From assembly GCA_964470285.1 (NCBI GenBank), contig CAYYBZ010000013.1, forward strand, positions 2,068 through 11,217: a stretch of 9,150 bases of DNA, written 5' to 3'. This document shows positions 1-7,732 of the stretch, in pieces. Source of the DNA: CAYYBZ01 sp964470285 [NCBI: uncultured Oligoflexia bacterium] (GTDB lineage Bacteria; Bdellovibrionota_G; CAYYBZ01). The position numbers and the translations under genes are program-made. The notes under the pieces were generated by a model, which ran no database searches, had not been told where the DNA came from, and saw nothing but the letters and a program-made list of their open reading frames with translations. Numbering within the stretch: position 1 is the first letter of the stretch; each line of letters begins with the position of its first letter.

Positions 1-1222
1 GACATTCTGCTTCCCAGTAGGCCTTTTTCCAGTCTGAAGACACCGCCGATGCAAAATTGTCTCCGTCATCCTGAGCGAGTTCCATAATTAAGGCGTTTTT
101 TATTTCTTCAAACGGAAACTTGCTGTGCGGTATTTTTACAAGTTCACCTGTAAAACCCGAATTAAGTCTTTGTTCTACTTCATAAACGGGGCTGTTAAAC
201 CCTAAAAAAGAATCATCATTTACTGCGGCAGTAATAGAATCGGCATCTTCTTCCGAGACAAAAGCCTCTTCAAGCATTTGGCGATATTCGGCACCGTTAG
301 ACTGCAGAGTAATTAAGGAATCTTTCCCTGCAGTAGAATCACTTTCTTCACTTTTTTCATCACCTGCATCTGTTTTGTCAGGGTCGAGTCTGGAAGGAAG
401 AATAAGATGTTCTTTCCAGTCCTTTAAAGGCTTCCAGTCACTTTCGGCTGTTTTTCTTACATCGGAATCAACTATATAGTCAAGATTGCTCCCGTCCTTT
501 GTTATGGGAACACCGGCATAAACGTTATAGTATGTTTTAGGTTTAATACGGCTTGCGATCTTTTCCAGTGTATGGCCGAAAACAGCACTTATATCGAGTT
601 TGAAATGATTGTCTTTTTGAAAATAAAAAATATCTATGTCTACTGTCTGTTCACTTTTTGAATATTCCCATCTTACATTTCTTGAAGCAAAAGGGCTCCA
701 GGTATGAAAGGACTTCGGTAAAAAGCATGATTCCTTTGAGAGGTATTCGTAGTTCTCTTCTTTTGAATCTGAATGCAGGTAAATTAAGGCTTTGTCATGA
801 TCTTCTGCCGTTTCTAACTTAACGGCAAAATAACCTTTCGGAATTTTTAACTGCCCCCTCCAGTGAATAAGAAAGTTTTCGCGAAGCCTTGTTTTCATCT
901 CTTCAAAGTCGGCTGAAATTGAAAGCATAGCAGGATAATTACCCCAGGGTTTTGAATCAAAAGGATATACAAAAGAGCCCTGGTTTGAGTAGATGAGGGT
1001 TAAATTGCTGTAATCGATGGAGTTAAAATCATAGTTTAACAATTTTTTTGCCAGGTTATCCTGATTATCGTTAAACTCTCCTATATCGTATACTGCGACA
1101 TAAAGTCCTTGAATCTCAGGCTTTAATTCCTGCTGAGATGATGACCCCGCTAATTGCGCATTAACATTGTTAAATAATAACAATATGTTAAAGGCGATTA
1201 TTATTAATAACTTTTTATACAT
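1..1222 (-). CDS. Exported protein with tentative PA14-like region (3' end outside window)
   Basis: This frame is open from the ATG at 1222 to the left edge: 407 codons with no stop, so the C-terminus is missing. Residues 1-22 form a signal peptide (MYKK, then a long hydrophobic stretch) with a likely cut after VNA at 22. The rest is beta-rich in character and acidic. GLYVAVYDI (39-47) and IHWRGQLKIPKGYFAVKL (119-136), followed by ALIYLHSD and a later DIDIFYFQKDNHFKLDI, resemble the strand order of PA14 / fibro-slime carbohydrate-binding domains. This is pattern recognition only. Residues 280-300 are a low-complexity acidic linker (D, E, S, K). SDWK occurs at 261-264 and 396-399, each in a similar Trp-rich context, which hints at an internal repeat. 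It is not obviously related to the helical family upstream. A GAGG ribosome-binding site lies 11 bases before the ATG, and a separate promoter at 1304-1312 suggests independent transcription. Molecular role unknown; adhesion or glycan binding is an inference. Confidence 0.85.
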   Translation of the reverse strand, partial: MYKKLLIIIAFNILLLFNNVNAQLAGSSSQQELKPEIQGLYVAVYDIGEFNDNQDNLAKKLLNYDFNSIDYSNLTLIYSNQGSFVYPFDSKPWGNYPAMLSISADFEEMKTRLRENFLIHWRGQLKIPKGYFAVKLETAEDHDKALIYLHSDSKEENYEYLSKESCFLPKSFHTWSPFASRNVRWEYSKSEQTVDIDIFYFQKDNHFKLDISAVFGHTLEKIASRIKPKTYYNVYAGVPITKDGSNLDYIVDSDVRKTAESDWKPLKDWKEHLILPSRLDPDKTDAGDEKSEESDSTAGKDSLITLQSNGAEYRQMLEEAFVSEEDADSITAAVNDDSFLGFNSPVYEVEQRLNSGFTGELVKIPHSKFPFEEIKNALIMELAQDDGDNFASAVSSDWKKAYWEAEC

Positions 1223-1233
1223 TAAACAATTAG

Positions 1234-1238
1234 CCTCT
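1234..1238 (-). promoter_or_regulatory. Ribosome-binding site of the PA14-like gene
   Basis: AGAGG on the minus strand lies 11 bases before the ATG at 1222. The spacing is longer than usual, but no alternative in-frame start lies closer to it. Confidence 0.45.
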
Positions 1239-1303
1239 TTCTTTCCTGTTAATAAAGCAAGCCCCATGCCATAAAAATTGAATAGTTCATAGAATAATAA
1301 GCA

Positions 1304-1312
1304 ATTATATCA
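1304..1312 (-). promoter_or_regulatory. Extended -10 promoter for the PA14-like gene
   Basis: Read on the minus strand, this site is TGATATAAT, a perfect TGnTATAAT extended -10 element. The -35 position (TAAGAA at 17 bases) is poor, as is common for extended -10 promoters. The predicted start near 1297 would give a leader of about 75 bases before the ATG at 1222. The rest of the 198-base gap (1223-1420) shows no gene and no convincing terminator for the operon upstream. Confidence 0.5.
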
Positions 1313-1420
1313 AAATGTTATGCCGATTCTTATAATCTGTGCGAAGTGAAAATACTGAAAGTCTGGTATAAGCTGGTCGCAATTATGGAAAAGACATAAG
1401 GAGTTAAGTATCTAAAATAA

Positions 1421-2581
1421 TTAGAATTTTCTAAGTGAAACCTTGCCGGCTAAATCGCTTAAGTTAGGTATAGCCGCATTTGTTGAGTTTTGTTCAAGCC
1501 ATTGAATGGGGTGATTTTTTAAAGGGCCTGCTTCGGTGTCTGTTTTAAATCCGGTTCTCTGTGATAGGAATTGAAGCTTTACAACGGTTTCCTGAAACAG
1601 AACCAGATTGTGCTGGCGTATGTTGGGATCCGTTTTACCGTATAAGTAAAGTATCGAGGCATGCATTTTAGGAATTACCTTGGAAAGTCCCGTGTAAACT
1701 CCGAAGGAAAACTCGTTTCCCGCCTTGCCGCTCTTGAATAATTCCTTAAGATTTGCCATGGCTGTTGCAAGGATACTTGCTTCTTCACCGTAAACTTCAT
1801 AGGATGGGTCGGTAGCCCTTTCAAGTGCGTAAACCAGAAGATAAAAAGCCTGTAAAATAATCTCGGGCCGAGTTATAGCCGCGTAAGTAGCGGAAGTCGT
1901 TAGGTAAACGGAAAGAGTTCCCATCGTGGCAATTGCTGTATATAGATTATAGGCTCTTAAATAATTGATTGCCAGTGTCGGTGAAATATCTGAATTTTCA
2001 GACAGTCTGGGTATTTCAATCTTTGAATACATTTTAGGCAAAACAGGATTATTCGCATCGTTTCCCGTTTCGAAAAGGACCTGCTCTCTTATCCTTGAAG
2101 CGATTGACAAAAGTAAATCCTGATAATTCCTCCCGGAACTTCCTTTTGTTAATAGTGACGATACCCCTATTCCAAGCTTAGAATTAAGATCACTTAAAAG
2201 TTCAAGCGCTATTTCATCTATCACCAGTGATTTATCTTCAATAGAATATAACGCCGGTAAGCCGTTGGATTCTAAAAGCGGCAGAATTAACTCATCACTC
2301 AGACTTGCATTGGTTAGGGCCGCCACCTGCTCCATGCTGCTTATGCCGTTATGGAATCTTAAACCTATATTTGCAACCATTAAGCCGTCAGTCAAAAGGT
2401 ATGACACAAAAGGATCGTTTATTTTTATAAAAGCCTTTGAATAAGGTCCGGATGTATTCCTGATTAAATTTTTAACTATATGCTTACAGGTTGTTGAACT
2501 GTAGGCATTAAAAAACGGTATATATACGAAGAGTGTAATCAGAAAAAGTTTTAGCTTGTATAAATTTCTAAATATTTTCAT
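1421..2581 (-). CDS. Exported helical paralogue A, ends in LRKF
   Basis: A 386-residue protein that I do not recognise. Residues 1-26 are a signal peptide with a Lys/Arg-rich start (MKIFRNLYKLK), a hydrophobic core and a likely cut around NA or AYS (26-28). The mature part looks almost entirely helical. A turn NGLPA at 106-110 falls where neighbours have LGI, and YSIEDKSLVIDEI (112-124) corresponds to their W...S-x-[DE]-[NE]-I motif with Tyr in place of Trp. A hydrophobic helical segment spans about 204-253. Residues 239-283 can be laid against residues 182-224 of the next gene upstream. The C-terminus is VSLRKF, matching the [KR][KR]F tail of the other members. The start is the first Met with a signal peptide, though its ribosome-binding site (AAGAAA) is weak. 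It lies 22 bases after the preceding gene and is probably the last gene of a three-gene operon. Function unknown. Confidence 0.9.
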   Translation of the reverse strand: MKIFRNLYKLKLFLITLFVYIPFFNAYSSTTCKHIVKNLIRNTSGPYSKAFIKINDPFVSYLLTDGLMVANIGLRFHNGISSMEQVAALTNASLSDELILPLLESNGLPALYSIEDKSLVIDEIALELLSDLNSKLGIGVSSLLTKGSSGRNYQDLLLSIASRIREQVLFETGNDANNPVLPKMYSKIEIPRLSENSDISPTLAINYLRAYNLYTAIATMGTLSVYLTTSATYAAITRPEIILQAFYLLVYALERATDPSYEVYGEEASILATAMANLKELFKSGKAGNEFSFGVYTGLSKVIPKMHASILYLYGKTDPNIRQHNLVLFQETVVKLQFLSQRTGFKTDTEAGPLKNHPIQWLEQNSTNAAIPNLSDLAGKVSLRKF

Positions 2582-2603
2582 ATAAATTTCTTAATTATTA
2601 AAT

Positions 2604-3578
2604 TTAAAATTTCCGTTTGGTTTTGAATTTTTGCGAGAAAAAATTTATTGCGCTTTGAGCCAGGCTTTCTATGTGGGCTATTCGATCGCCGACGTCTATT
2701 GCTCGTGCTTGAGTTTCGCTTAATATTCCATGAGTCTCGTAAATTGTCATAAGGTTCATTACGGATTTAGCGACTGTAAATTCGGCATTCACTTTTTTAT
2801 CGTCAGGTAAAAGATGCCATTTGTAAGCAAGCATCAGCTCGAGATATTCGAAAGACTTTAAGTATGAAGCCAGATTACCCGAATCGTCCGTAAATTCACC
2901 TTCAATAAATTTCCTAAAAATGTTTTTAAATTCAATGAGCATATCAGTATAAGGCATTCTGTCAGTATCAAATGGGCCGGTTAATCTGGCTGTAAGTTCA
3001 ATCAAGGCGGAAATTGCCGTAATCACCTGTAAATCAGAATACAACTTCTCTTTTTCCGCCTGCTCAATAATTACCGCAGCTGAAATGGAAATAGATCTTA
3101 TCGCCGATATAAATGCTATTTGCTGTGAGGATAGAGAGCTGCCGTTCTGTATCGATTTTGCAATTTTAATTGCCTTGTTGATATCGCGAGCGACCTCTGC
3201 AATAATATTTTCCAGCGATCTGTCTTTTTCCCATGAAATAGCGCCTATTTCGATTCCCAGGTTCTCAAGAATATTTCTCGCTCTATACGAATCAATTGCG
3301 GCCTCATCGAACCATTGCTGAGAAATTTTTGTTCCCCTTTGTAAGCTGAGACCCAGAGAAGCGGCAACAAAGACCTCTTTTGAAACAATCCCTCCGGTCA
3401 TTGCGTGAATAGTTGCGATAACCTGATTTCCGTCAAGTAAACTCGGGAAAAGAGAACGCGTTGTTGTTTCGATAAGTTTACTCTCAATTTTACCGGTAAA
3501 AGAGTAAGTTCTTAAAGGCAGCGTCAATAAGAGAGTTAAAATTATCAGAAAGTGTATATGTAAAATTCTTTTAAACAT
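2604..3578 (-). CDS. Exported helical paralogue B, ends in KRKF
   Basis: A 324-residue protein of an unrecognised family. The signal peptide is residues 1-26 (MFKR, a long Leu/Ile core, likely cut after TYS). RSLFPSLL at 41-48 matches SLFPNLY in the gene just upstream at nearly the same position. LGIEIG (107-112) is followed by SWEKDRSLENI (115-125), the clearest copy of a motif shared with the two rightmost genes of the window. Residues 182-224 (a hydrophobic helix, then a basic amphipathic helix) align by eye with both operon partners. The C-terminus is strongly basic, KFKTKRKF. A GGTGGA ribosome-binding site stands five bases before the ATG. Spacing is 28 bases from the upstream gene and 22 to the next, with no promoter or terminator between, so co-transcription is likely. 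No catalytic motif is visible. Confidence 0.9.
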   Translation of the reverse strand: MFKRILHIHFLIILTLLLTLPLRTYSFTGKIESKLIETTTRSLFPSLLDGNQVIATIHAMTGGIVSKEVFVAASLGLSLQRGTKISQQWFDEAAIDSYRARNILENLGIEIGAISWEKDRSLENIIAEVARDINKAIKIAKSIQNGSSLSSQQIAFISAIRSISISAAVIIEQAEKEKLYSDLQVITAISALIELTARLTGPFDTDRMPYTDMLIEFKNIFRKFIEGEFTDDSGNLASYLKSFEYLELMLAYKWHLLPDDKKVNAEFTVAKSVMNLMTIYETHGILSETQARAIDVGDRIAHIESLAQSAINFFSQKFKTKRKF

Positions 3579-3606
3579 TTAGTTCCACCGTGAAATTTTT
3601 AATAAT

Positions 3607-4680
3607 TTAAAACTTTCTTCCTCCCTGTGATGCAATTTTTCTTGAGGGCAGTAAGAATAAATTCATAAAAGCAGAGGAATGGGCCAGCATATCTTCAGCC
3701 TGAGCAATGGCAGTCAGATTTAATTCGTCTTTAATCCGATCTTTGCTCATAAGTGCGAATTTTTTATAAATATTTGAAAGTTTATCGAGGAAATTCATTG
3801 AAACCGCAGATATTTTTTCTCTTTGGGGTTCTCTCAGGCTTAAAAAATTATAGGCAAAGTTTAAAAGAAGTGCGTCTAAAGAATCCTTAAATGAAACGTA
3901 CAGATCGGCATTCCCTGTAATTAGAAGAAGAGCTTCTTCATCGGTTACTTCCGTGACTTCACCAGCCTGGCCTTCAGAAATGTTAGCGCCGGTTTGAGTT
4001 TGAGTATTGAGTGCGGCATTTACCTTTCTTGTAAAAAGAAGTATCTGATCTTTTGTTAATGTTTGATACCCTTTAGATCGTGAAGTTAGTTTTGATAAAA
4101 CATCAACAGCGGCTAAGAGGTAAGCTATATTGTCAGTTTCACTGGTCTTTGCGTTTGCAAGACCCTGCCTTGTAAGAAAAGTTGAATAAACCGTTATCCA
4201 TCTGGAAATGCCCAGAAGATATATATCAACAGGATTAAAGTCATCCTCCGAGTGTTTTTCTATAATTGATTTTAATAAAGCGTCCATTTCGGAAATAAGA
4301 AGTTTTTCCGTTTCATCGCCCGTAATGAGCTGCGGGAGATATCCCTGTGAAAAATCAATCCCCAGTGCATTTGCATGAGTTGATATATTCGCAACACTCA
4401 TTTCACGGGAAAAAAGCCCGATTGGATTTTGCTTTTCGGCTTCAAGTAAAGTTACCGGAGCATATGAAAGTGCAATCAAAGCAGGTCTTAAAGTTGACTT
4501 AATCTGGTAGTCAAAAACAATGCCTATTTTATTTTTCGCCGTATAAAGGTTTGGAAAAAGAGACAGTGAAATTTCTCTGACCGAAGTAGCCGTAAGTTTT
4601 GAAAGATTTGCGTTTAGATATCCACAGGGAATAAAGATAATGAGAAAGACTACAATATAAGCTGCTATTTTTCCTTTCAT
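3607..4680 (-). CDS. Exported helical paralogue C, ends in GGRKF; first gene of the operon
   Basis: A 357-residue protein starting at the ATG at 4680. An upstream in-frame GTG at 4713 is rejected because it would lie before the predicted transcription start, and AGGGAG sits five bases before 4680. The signal peptide is residues 1-24 (MKGK, core, cut after LNA); FIPCG is not a lipobox. SLFPNLY (40-46) and LGIDF (106-110) match the neighbouring paralogue in sequence and position. The Trp motif is lost. Residues 183-225 (LLAAVDVLSKLTSRS and the basic helix after it) correspond to the same segment in the two genes downstream. An acidic, Gln/Thr-rich low-complexity stretch at about 225-250 looks like an insertion. 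The C-terminus is QGGRKF. It has its own promoter at 4714-4742 and probably leads a three-gene unit. Function unknown. Confidence 0.9.
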   Translation of the reverse strand: MKGKIAAYIVVFLIIFIPCGYLNANLSKLTATSVREISLSLFPNLYTAKNKIGIVFDYQIKSTLRPALIALSYAPVTLLEAEKQNPIGLFSREMSVANISTHANALGIDFSQGYLPQLITGDETEKLLISEMDALLKSIIEKHSEDDFNPVDIYLLGISRWITVYSTFLTRQGLANAKTSETDNIAYLLAAVDVLSKLTSRSKGYQTLTKDQILLFTRKVNAALNTQTQTGANISEGQAGEVTEVTDEEALLLITGNADLYVSFKDSLDALLLNFAYNFLSLREPQREKISAVSMNFLDKLSNIYKKFALMSKDRIKDELNLTAIAQAEDMLAHSSAFMNLFLLPSRKIASQGGRKF

Positions 4681-4685
4681 ACATA

Positions 4686-4691
4686 CTCCCT
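4686..4691 (-). promoter_or_regulatory. Ribosome-binding site that fixes the start at 4680
   Basis: AGGGAG on the minus strand, five bases before the ATG at 4680. It decides against the longer reading frame that would begin at GTG 4713. Confidence 0.75.
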
Positions 4692-4713
4692 GAAAGTAAA
4701 TTAAAAGCACCAC

Positions 4714-4742
4714 TTAATAACACATTGCGTTATATTTGTCAA
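4714..4742 (-). promoter_or_regulatory. Sigma70-like promoter of the three-gene operon
   Basis: On the minus strand, TTGACA (4737-4742) is a perfect -35 box. It is followed after exactly 17 bases by TATTAA (4714-4719), which has TG one base before it (extended -10). The predicted start near 4707 leaves a leader of about 27 bases containing the ribosome-binding site. It lies in the 135-base gap between the paralogue with ATG at 4680 and the end of the coiled-coil gene. Confidence 0.7.
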
Positions 4743-4815
4743 TGCTTTATATTATTAAAATTTGGATGGTAGAAACAAACAATATGTAATGTAAGGCTTT
4801 TAAAAAAACGATATT

Positions 4816-6444
4816 TTAAAACAGCTTTGGAAGCGCAACTCCGTTAGCGCCCCCTCCGGAAATTCTGCCGTTTCCTACGTGAATTCCGCTTGCCTGTGCC
4901 GTTATAGATTCAAAATAATTTATTACACCTGCCATAATTTGCCCGTCTTTTGAAGCATTTGCTGCTGAGTGGTTTAGAAGATTGGTTTCTTGGGCCCCGG
5001 GCATGCTGTAGCGTTGTCTTGTAAGCTGAAGAATCTTAAAAACTTCGAAAAGAGCTCTAAACATACTTTCCTGCTCATCAGCCAGTTCTGCCAGGACTCT
5101 CTGCTCAATGCCGCTGATTTGACTTTCAATTCCATCTCTTGAGGTTAGTAAATTATCCTTTACGGCTCCTGCGGTTTCTTTTTTCAGTTTATTATCAATT
5201 CTGTCGATTTCAATTTTCTTTTCTTTAACTGCATCTTTAACAGCTGTAATTTCTCTCTCCATAACTTCACTTGATTTACGGAAATAGCCGAATATTGATG
5301 CTTCCAGAAGTAAGGTTTCCTTGCGTACGACTGTTATATAGTCTTCATCTGGAATTATATCATTGTCACCGAAAACCTGTCTGACAAACGCTCTTGTCTG
5401 ATCAATTGTGAATCTTTGGGAGGTAGCAACCCCTCTCTTTGCAGATCTGGGTGCGATCTCAAGAAGAAAATCAAAATGGTCTCGCAGATTATAAAAAAGT
5501 CGTTCTATCTCGCCAGGATTTTCGTGAAATTTCGGGAAAACTATCATTAAATTTAAAAGTCCCAACCTGATGATTCTCATTTGATAAAGCATAAATGCCT
5601 GAGTTGCTCTTGTAGAATTTTTTAGGGTTTCTAAGGCCACTGCACGCATTAACCACTTTTTGGTCAAGTCAGGGTCCTTAATTACTTTTTCAGTAAGGAA
5701 CCATTTTTCTTTATCGATCCATTCCTGGCTACGATTTGTAAATTCTCTTTTTTGAAAATGCAGTCTAATAATCTCAGAAATTATTCTGTCTGTTTTTTTC
5801 TTGTCACCTAAAGCAATAATTTCATCTGCCTCTTCTTCTATACGCGGCAATCTGGACAGGACGTCGTCAATAAAATTTCCCACTTTATCCGCTCCCATAT
5901 TACGGACGTCTTTTCCGTTTATGAGAACCTTTGAGTCTAACGCTTCAAAGGTGATACCTGCGTCGGCAAATGCTTTAAAAAACCCCGATCCCTCAATATT
6001 TTTATAAAGCCCCATCACATTTGCAAAAAGCTGTCTTTGTATCTCCTCAAAATCCAAAGCTGTTAAACCGTCGTCCGAAAATCCCGCGAAGGCGTTTTTT
6101 GGAATCATTAGAAAGCGGCTTATATAATGAATTTTTCCCATGGTATAAGGATCGGTACTGGCGGTATACTTCTGATGAATAGCACTTATGAGCATATCCG
6201 GTTCAAGGCCTCTGATTAGGTATCCGCTGGTTGTATCCATCATTAACAGCAACATTCTGTCTACTGTCGGGGATTCGATTATTCGTTGGCCGGTTATGCT
6301 CAGTATCTGCTGATAAACTTTTTCGCCCATTTCATGCGCGATTAAACCGTAAACCCTTTTAACTCCGTTTGCATGCGCACATTCACTGAATGAAAGAAAA
6401 ACCAGAGTTGTGAATATTAATATTTTAGTAATTGTTTTTTGCAT
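4816..6444 (-). CDS. Exported helical protein with coiled coil, ends in ALPKLF
   Basis: A 542-residue protein, the longest and most divergent of the set. Signal peptide residues 1-25 (MQKTITK, hydrophobic core, likely cut after AHA). The FSEC near residue 22 does not fit a lipobox. The mature part is helical: a hydrophobic run at 62-80, a mixed-charge helical region 200-330 rich in Lys/Arg/Glu, and a heptad-like charged coiled coil at about 392-460. A Gly-rich segment at 519-535 (GIHVGNGRISGGGANG) precedes the final VALPKLF. The last residue is Phe and the third from last is Lys, as in the neighbours, but Leu replaces the penultimate basic residue. I could not place the LFP or Trp motifs of the other paralogues, so membership rests on context, size class, export signal and tail. 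It has its own promoter at 6473-6501. No strong ribosome-binding site is seen, only AAGTG close to the ATG. Function unknown. Confidence 0.9.
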   Translation of the reverse strand: MQKTITKILIFTTLVFLSFSECAHANGVKRVYGLIAHEMGEKVYQQILSITGQRIIESPTVDRMLLLMMDTTSGYLIRGLEPDMLISAIHQKYTASTDPYTMGKIHYISRFLMIPKNAFAGFSDDGLTALDFEEIQRQLFANVMGLYKNIEGSGFFKAFADAGITFEALDSKVLINGKDVRNMGADKVGNFIDDVLSRLPRIEEEADEIIALGDKKKTDRIISEIIRLHFQKREFTNRSQEWIDKEKWFLTEKVIKDPDLTKKWLMRAVALETLKNSTRATQAFMLYQMRIIRLGLLNLMIVFPKFHENPGEIERLFYNLRDHFDFLLEIAPRSAKRGVATSQRFTIDQTRAFVRQVFGDNDIIPDEDYITVVRKETLLLEASIFGYFRKSSEVMEREITAVKDAVKEKKIEIDRIDNKLKKETAGAVKDNLLTSRDGIESQISGIEQRVLAELADEQESMFRALFEVFKILQLTRQRYSMPGAQETNLLNHSAANASKDGQIMAGVINYFESITAQASGIHVGNGRISGGGANGVALPKLF

Positions 6445-6472
6445 TGACGCACTTTAGCCATTTCGCAAGCGT

Positions 6473-6501
6473 ATTTAACATATATATATCCTTCATGTCA
6501 A
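6473..6501 (-). promoter_or_regulatory. Sigma70-like promoter of the coiled-coil gene
   Basis: On the minus strand, TTGACA (6496-6501) is followed after 17 bases by TTAAAT (6473-6478). The spacer holds an alternating AT run (ATATATATAT). The predicted start near 6466 gives a leader of about 22 bases to the ATG at 6444. Confidence 0.65.
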
Positions 6502-6549
6502 TAGGTAACAAAGAAATTAACGGAAGTGAGTCAGAGATTTCTAAAGACT

Positions 6550-6589
6550 ACTTAGCTGAAATGATTAAGAAAAATCACTTCAGCTAAGT
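6550..6589 (-). terminator. Long hairpin after the second paralogue, probable transcription end
   Basis: The arms at 6550-6566 and 6573-6589 form a 17-base-pair stem with a 6-base loop. The single imperfect pair is G-U in a minus-strand transcript but A-C in a plus-strand transcript, so the stem is complete only when read with the genes. It lies between the end of one gene and the promoter of the next, as expected of a terminator. The following minus-strand sequence AGTCTTTAG has only a short U tract, so a role as an mRNA 3'-end stabiliser is equally possible. Confidence 0.5.
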
Positions 6590-6606
6590 TTTAAACTCTA
6601 ATTGTA

Positions 6607-6641
6607 AAAGCACCTTTTAGTGCTTTGCGCTAATCTTAGCG
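6607..6641 (-). repeat. Two small hairpins just after the stop codon
   Basis: AAAGCAC (6607-6613) pairs with GTGCTTT (6620-6626). CGCTAA (6628-6633) and TTAGCG (6636-6641) form a second inverted repeat, ending five bases before the stop codon of the gene at 6647. On the minus strand the first stem ends in TTTT, but it is too weak to be called a good intrinsic terminator alone. With the 6550-6589 hairpin it makes a structured 3' untranslated region. Confidence 0.4.
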
Positions 6642-6646
6642 GTTAT

Positions 6647-7708
6647 TTAAAATCTTCTTAGATTTTCTTTAACAGGCTTAACTCCCAAAGGATACTGCTC
6701 GAGTTTTTCAGCAAGCTTTGTTACCCAAACGGGCCAATCAGCAACAGCTGCCGTAACTTCGCTTTCCGGAATAAATCTAAACCTTGAGGCTATAATATTG
6801 GCATATGCCACAAGTTCACCTGCTAAAAATTCTTTATATGCGGCGGCGTATTTTGCGCTGGCAGGATCAATCAATACTCCTTCTATGGAGAGAACAACGT
6901 TTGTATGTACCCTTTGAATTATCTTTTCAACATATCTCTTTTTGTACGGAAATGCATCAAACGCTTCAAGGAACTGCGGGGGATATTCGTAAAGAAGGTC
7001 TTCTCTTGTCATTGTGCCCGCTTCTACAACAACTTTTGCGCCGTTGAGCTCACTCCATAATTGGTTAATGGATTTTCCGTCGGCTAAAGCAGCAAGATTT
7101 TCAGAATTTGTAATTTGCTCAAAGGCCCTTAGGAGAAAATACTGAATTTCAAAAATCTGATGAGTGGCTAATTTATGTTTAGCGTCCAGAGAAAGATTTT
7201 TTCTATAAAGATAGTCGGAGGCGTTGCCCAGCATTCTGACAATATTGTTGGTATAAGCGGAAATCATTTGCTTGTCGGTTGCACCGCCGGCACTCATAAG
7301 GGTTATTACTTCATTAAGAGTTTTTTGAATTGACGCCACTATCTCCTCATAAGACATCGGTTCTGTCCATGAAACTTTTGTTCCGAAATTCATTCTCTTG
7401 AGAAAAGCGTTAGCGGTTGCGGGCTTTAGAAGTGTACGTTCTAAAGCGCCCTTTGTCATAAAAAGCTGTGAAGAATATCCCAATGCTGCTAAAGCGCCGA
7501 AATCCGTGGCAGCTCTGACTACATTTGCTTCAAGATATTCAAAACCGGATTTAGTTATACCGGGCAGGATATTAGCCGCTGCTTTTGACATGTATGAATC
7601 AAGCGGATACATCAAGGCTCGGCTTGCTGAAAACGATGTTTTCGGAAAGATAAACAGTGTGGATACAAATGCCCAGGTGATAAGAACGGTTAGTAAACTT
7701 TTTTTCAT
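6647..7708 (-). CDS. Exported helical paralogue D, ends in ENLRRF
   Basis: A 353-residue protein of the same unrecognised family. The start is the ATG at 7708, preceded by GGGAGG four bases away. Longer in-frame starts (ATG 7720, TTG 7723) overlap or precede this ribosome-binding site and are rejected. Signal peptide residues 1-27 or 28 (MKK, core, TSFSA). Family marks are NILPGIT at 46-52 in the place of LFP, a small-residue hydrophobic segment (FGALAALGYSS, 70-80), MNFG at 106-109 in the place of LGI, and SWTEPMSYEEI at 113-123. This last motif matches SWEKDRSLENI of the gene at 2604-3578 and TWFYEGMSVDEI of the gene at 8170. The remainder is amphipathic helix. The C-terminus LRRF carries the two basic residues plus Phe. 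It is separated from both neighbours by non-coding DNA and appears to be transcribed alone from 7993-8021 with a long leader. Confidence 0.9.
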   Translation of the reverse strand: MKKSLLTVLITWAFVSTLFIFPKTSFSASRALMYPLDSYMSKAAANILPGITKSGFEYLEANVVRAATDFGALAALGYSSQLFMTKGALERTLLKPATANAFLKRMNFGTKVSWTEPMSYEEIVASIQKTLNEVITLMSAGGATDKQMISAYTNNIVRMLGNASDYLYRKNLSLDAKHKLATHQIFEIQYFLLRAFEQITNSENLAALADGKSINQLWSELNGAKVVVEAGTMTREDLLYEYPPQFLEAFDAFPYKKRYVEKIIQRVHTNVVLSIEGVLIDPASAKYAAAYKEFLAGELVAYANIIASRFRFIPESEVTAAVADWPVWVTKLAEKLEQYPLGVKPVKENLRRF

Positions 7709-7712
7709 TACG

Positions 7713-7718
7713 CCTCCC
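7713..7718 (-). promoter_or_regulatory. Strong ribosome-binding site fixing the start at 7708
   Basis: GGGAGG on the minus strand, four bases before ATG 7708. The out-competed ATG at 7720 directly abuts it. Confidence 0.75.
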
Positions 7719-7732
7719 ATCAAAATTTCTAG

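Noticed and set aside
4681-4713. Longer start (GTG at 4713) for paralogue C
   Set aside because: It would lie before the predicted transcription start and adds an N-terminal extension ahead of a normal signal peptide. A good ribosome-binding site serves ATG 4680.
4802-4808. Run of seven T on the minus strand after the coiled-coil gene, as a terminator
   Set aside because: No GC-rich stem precedes it; the bases before it are mostly A/T and fold poorly.
6495-6587. Plus-strand 30-residue ORF (MSIGNKEING...) in the gap between two paralogues
   Set aside because: It has no Shine-Dalgarno site, begins within the -35 region of the minus-strand promoter and ends inside the hairpin stem. All real genes run the other way.
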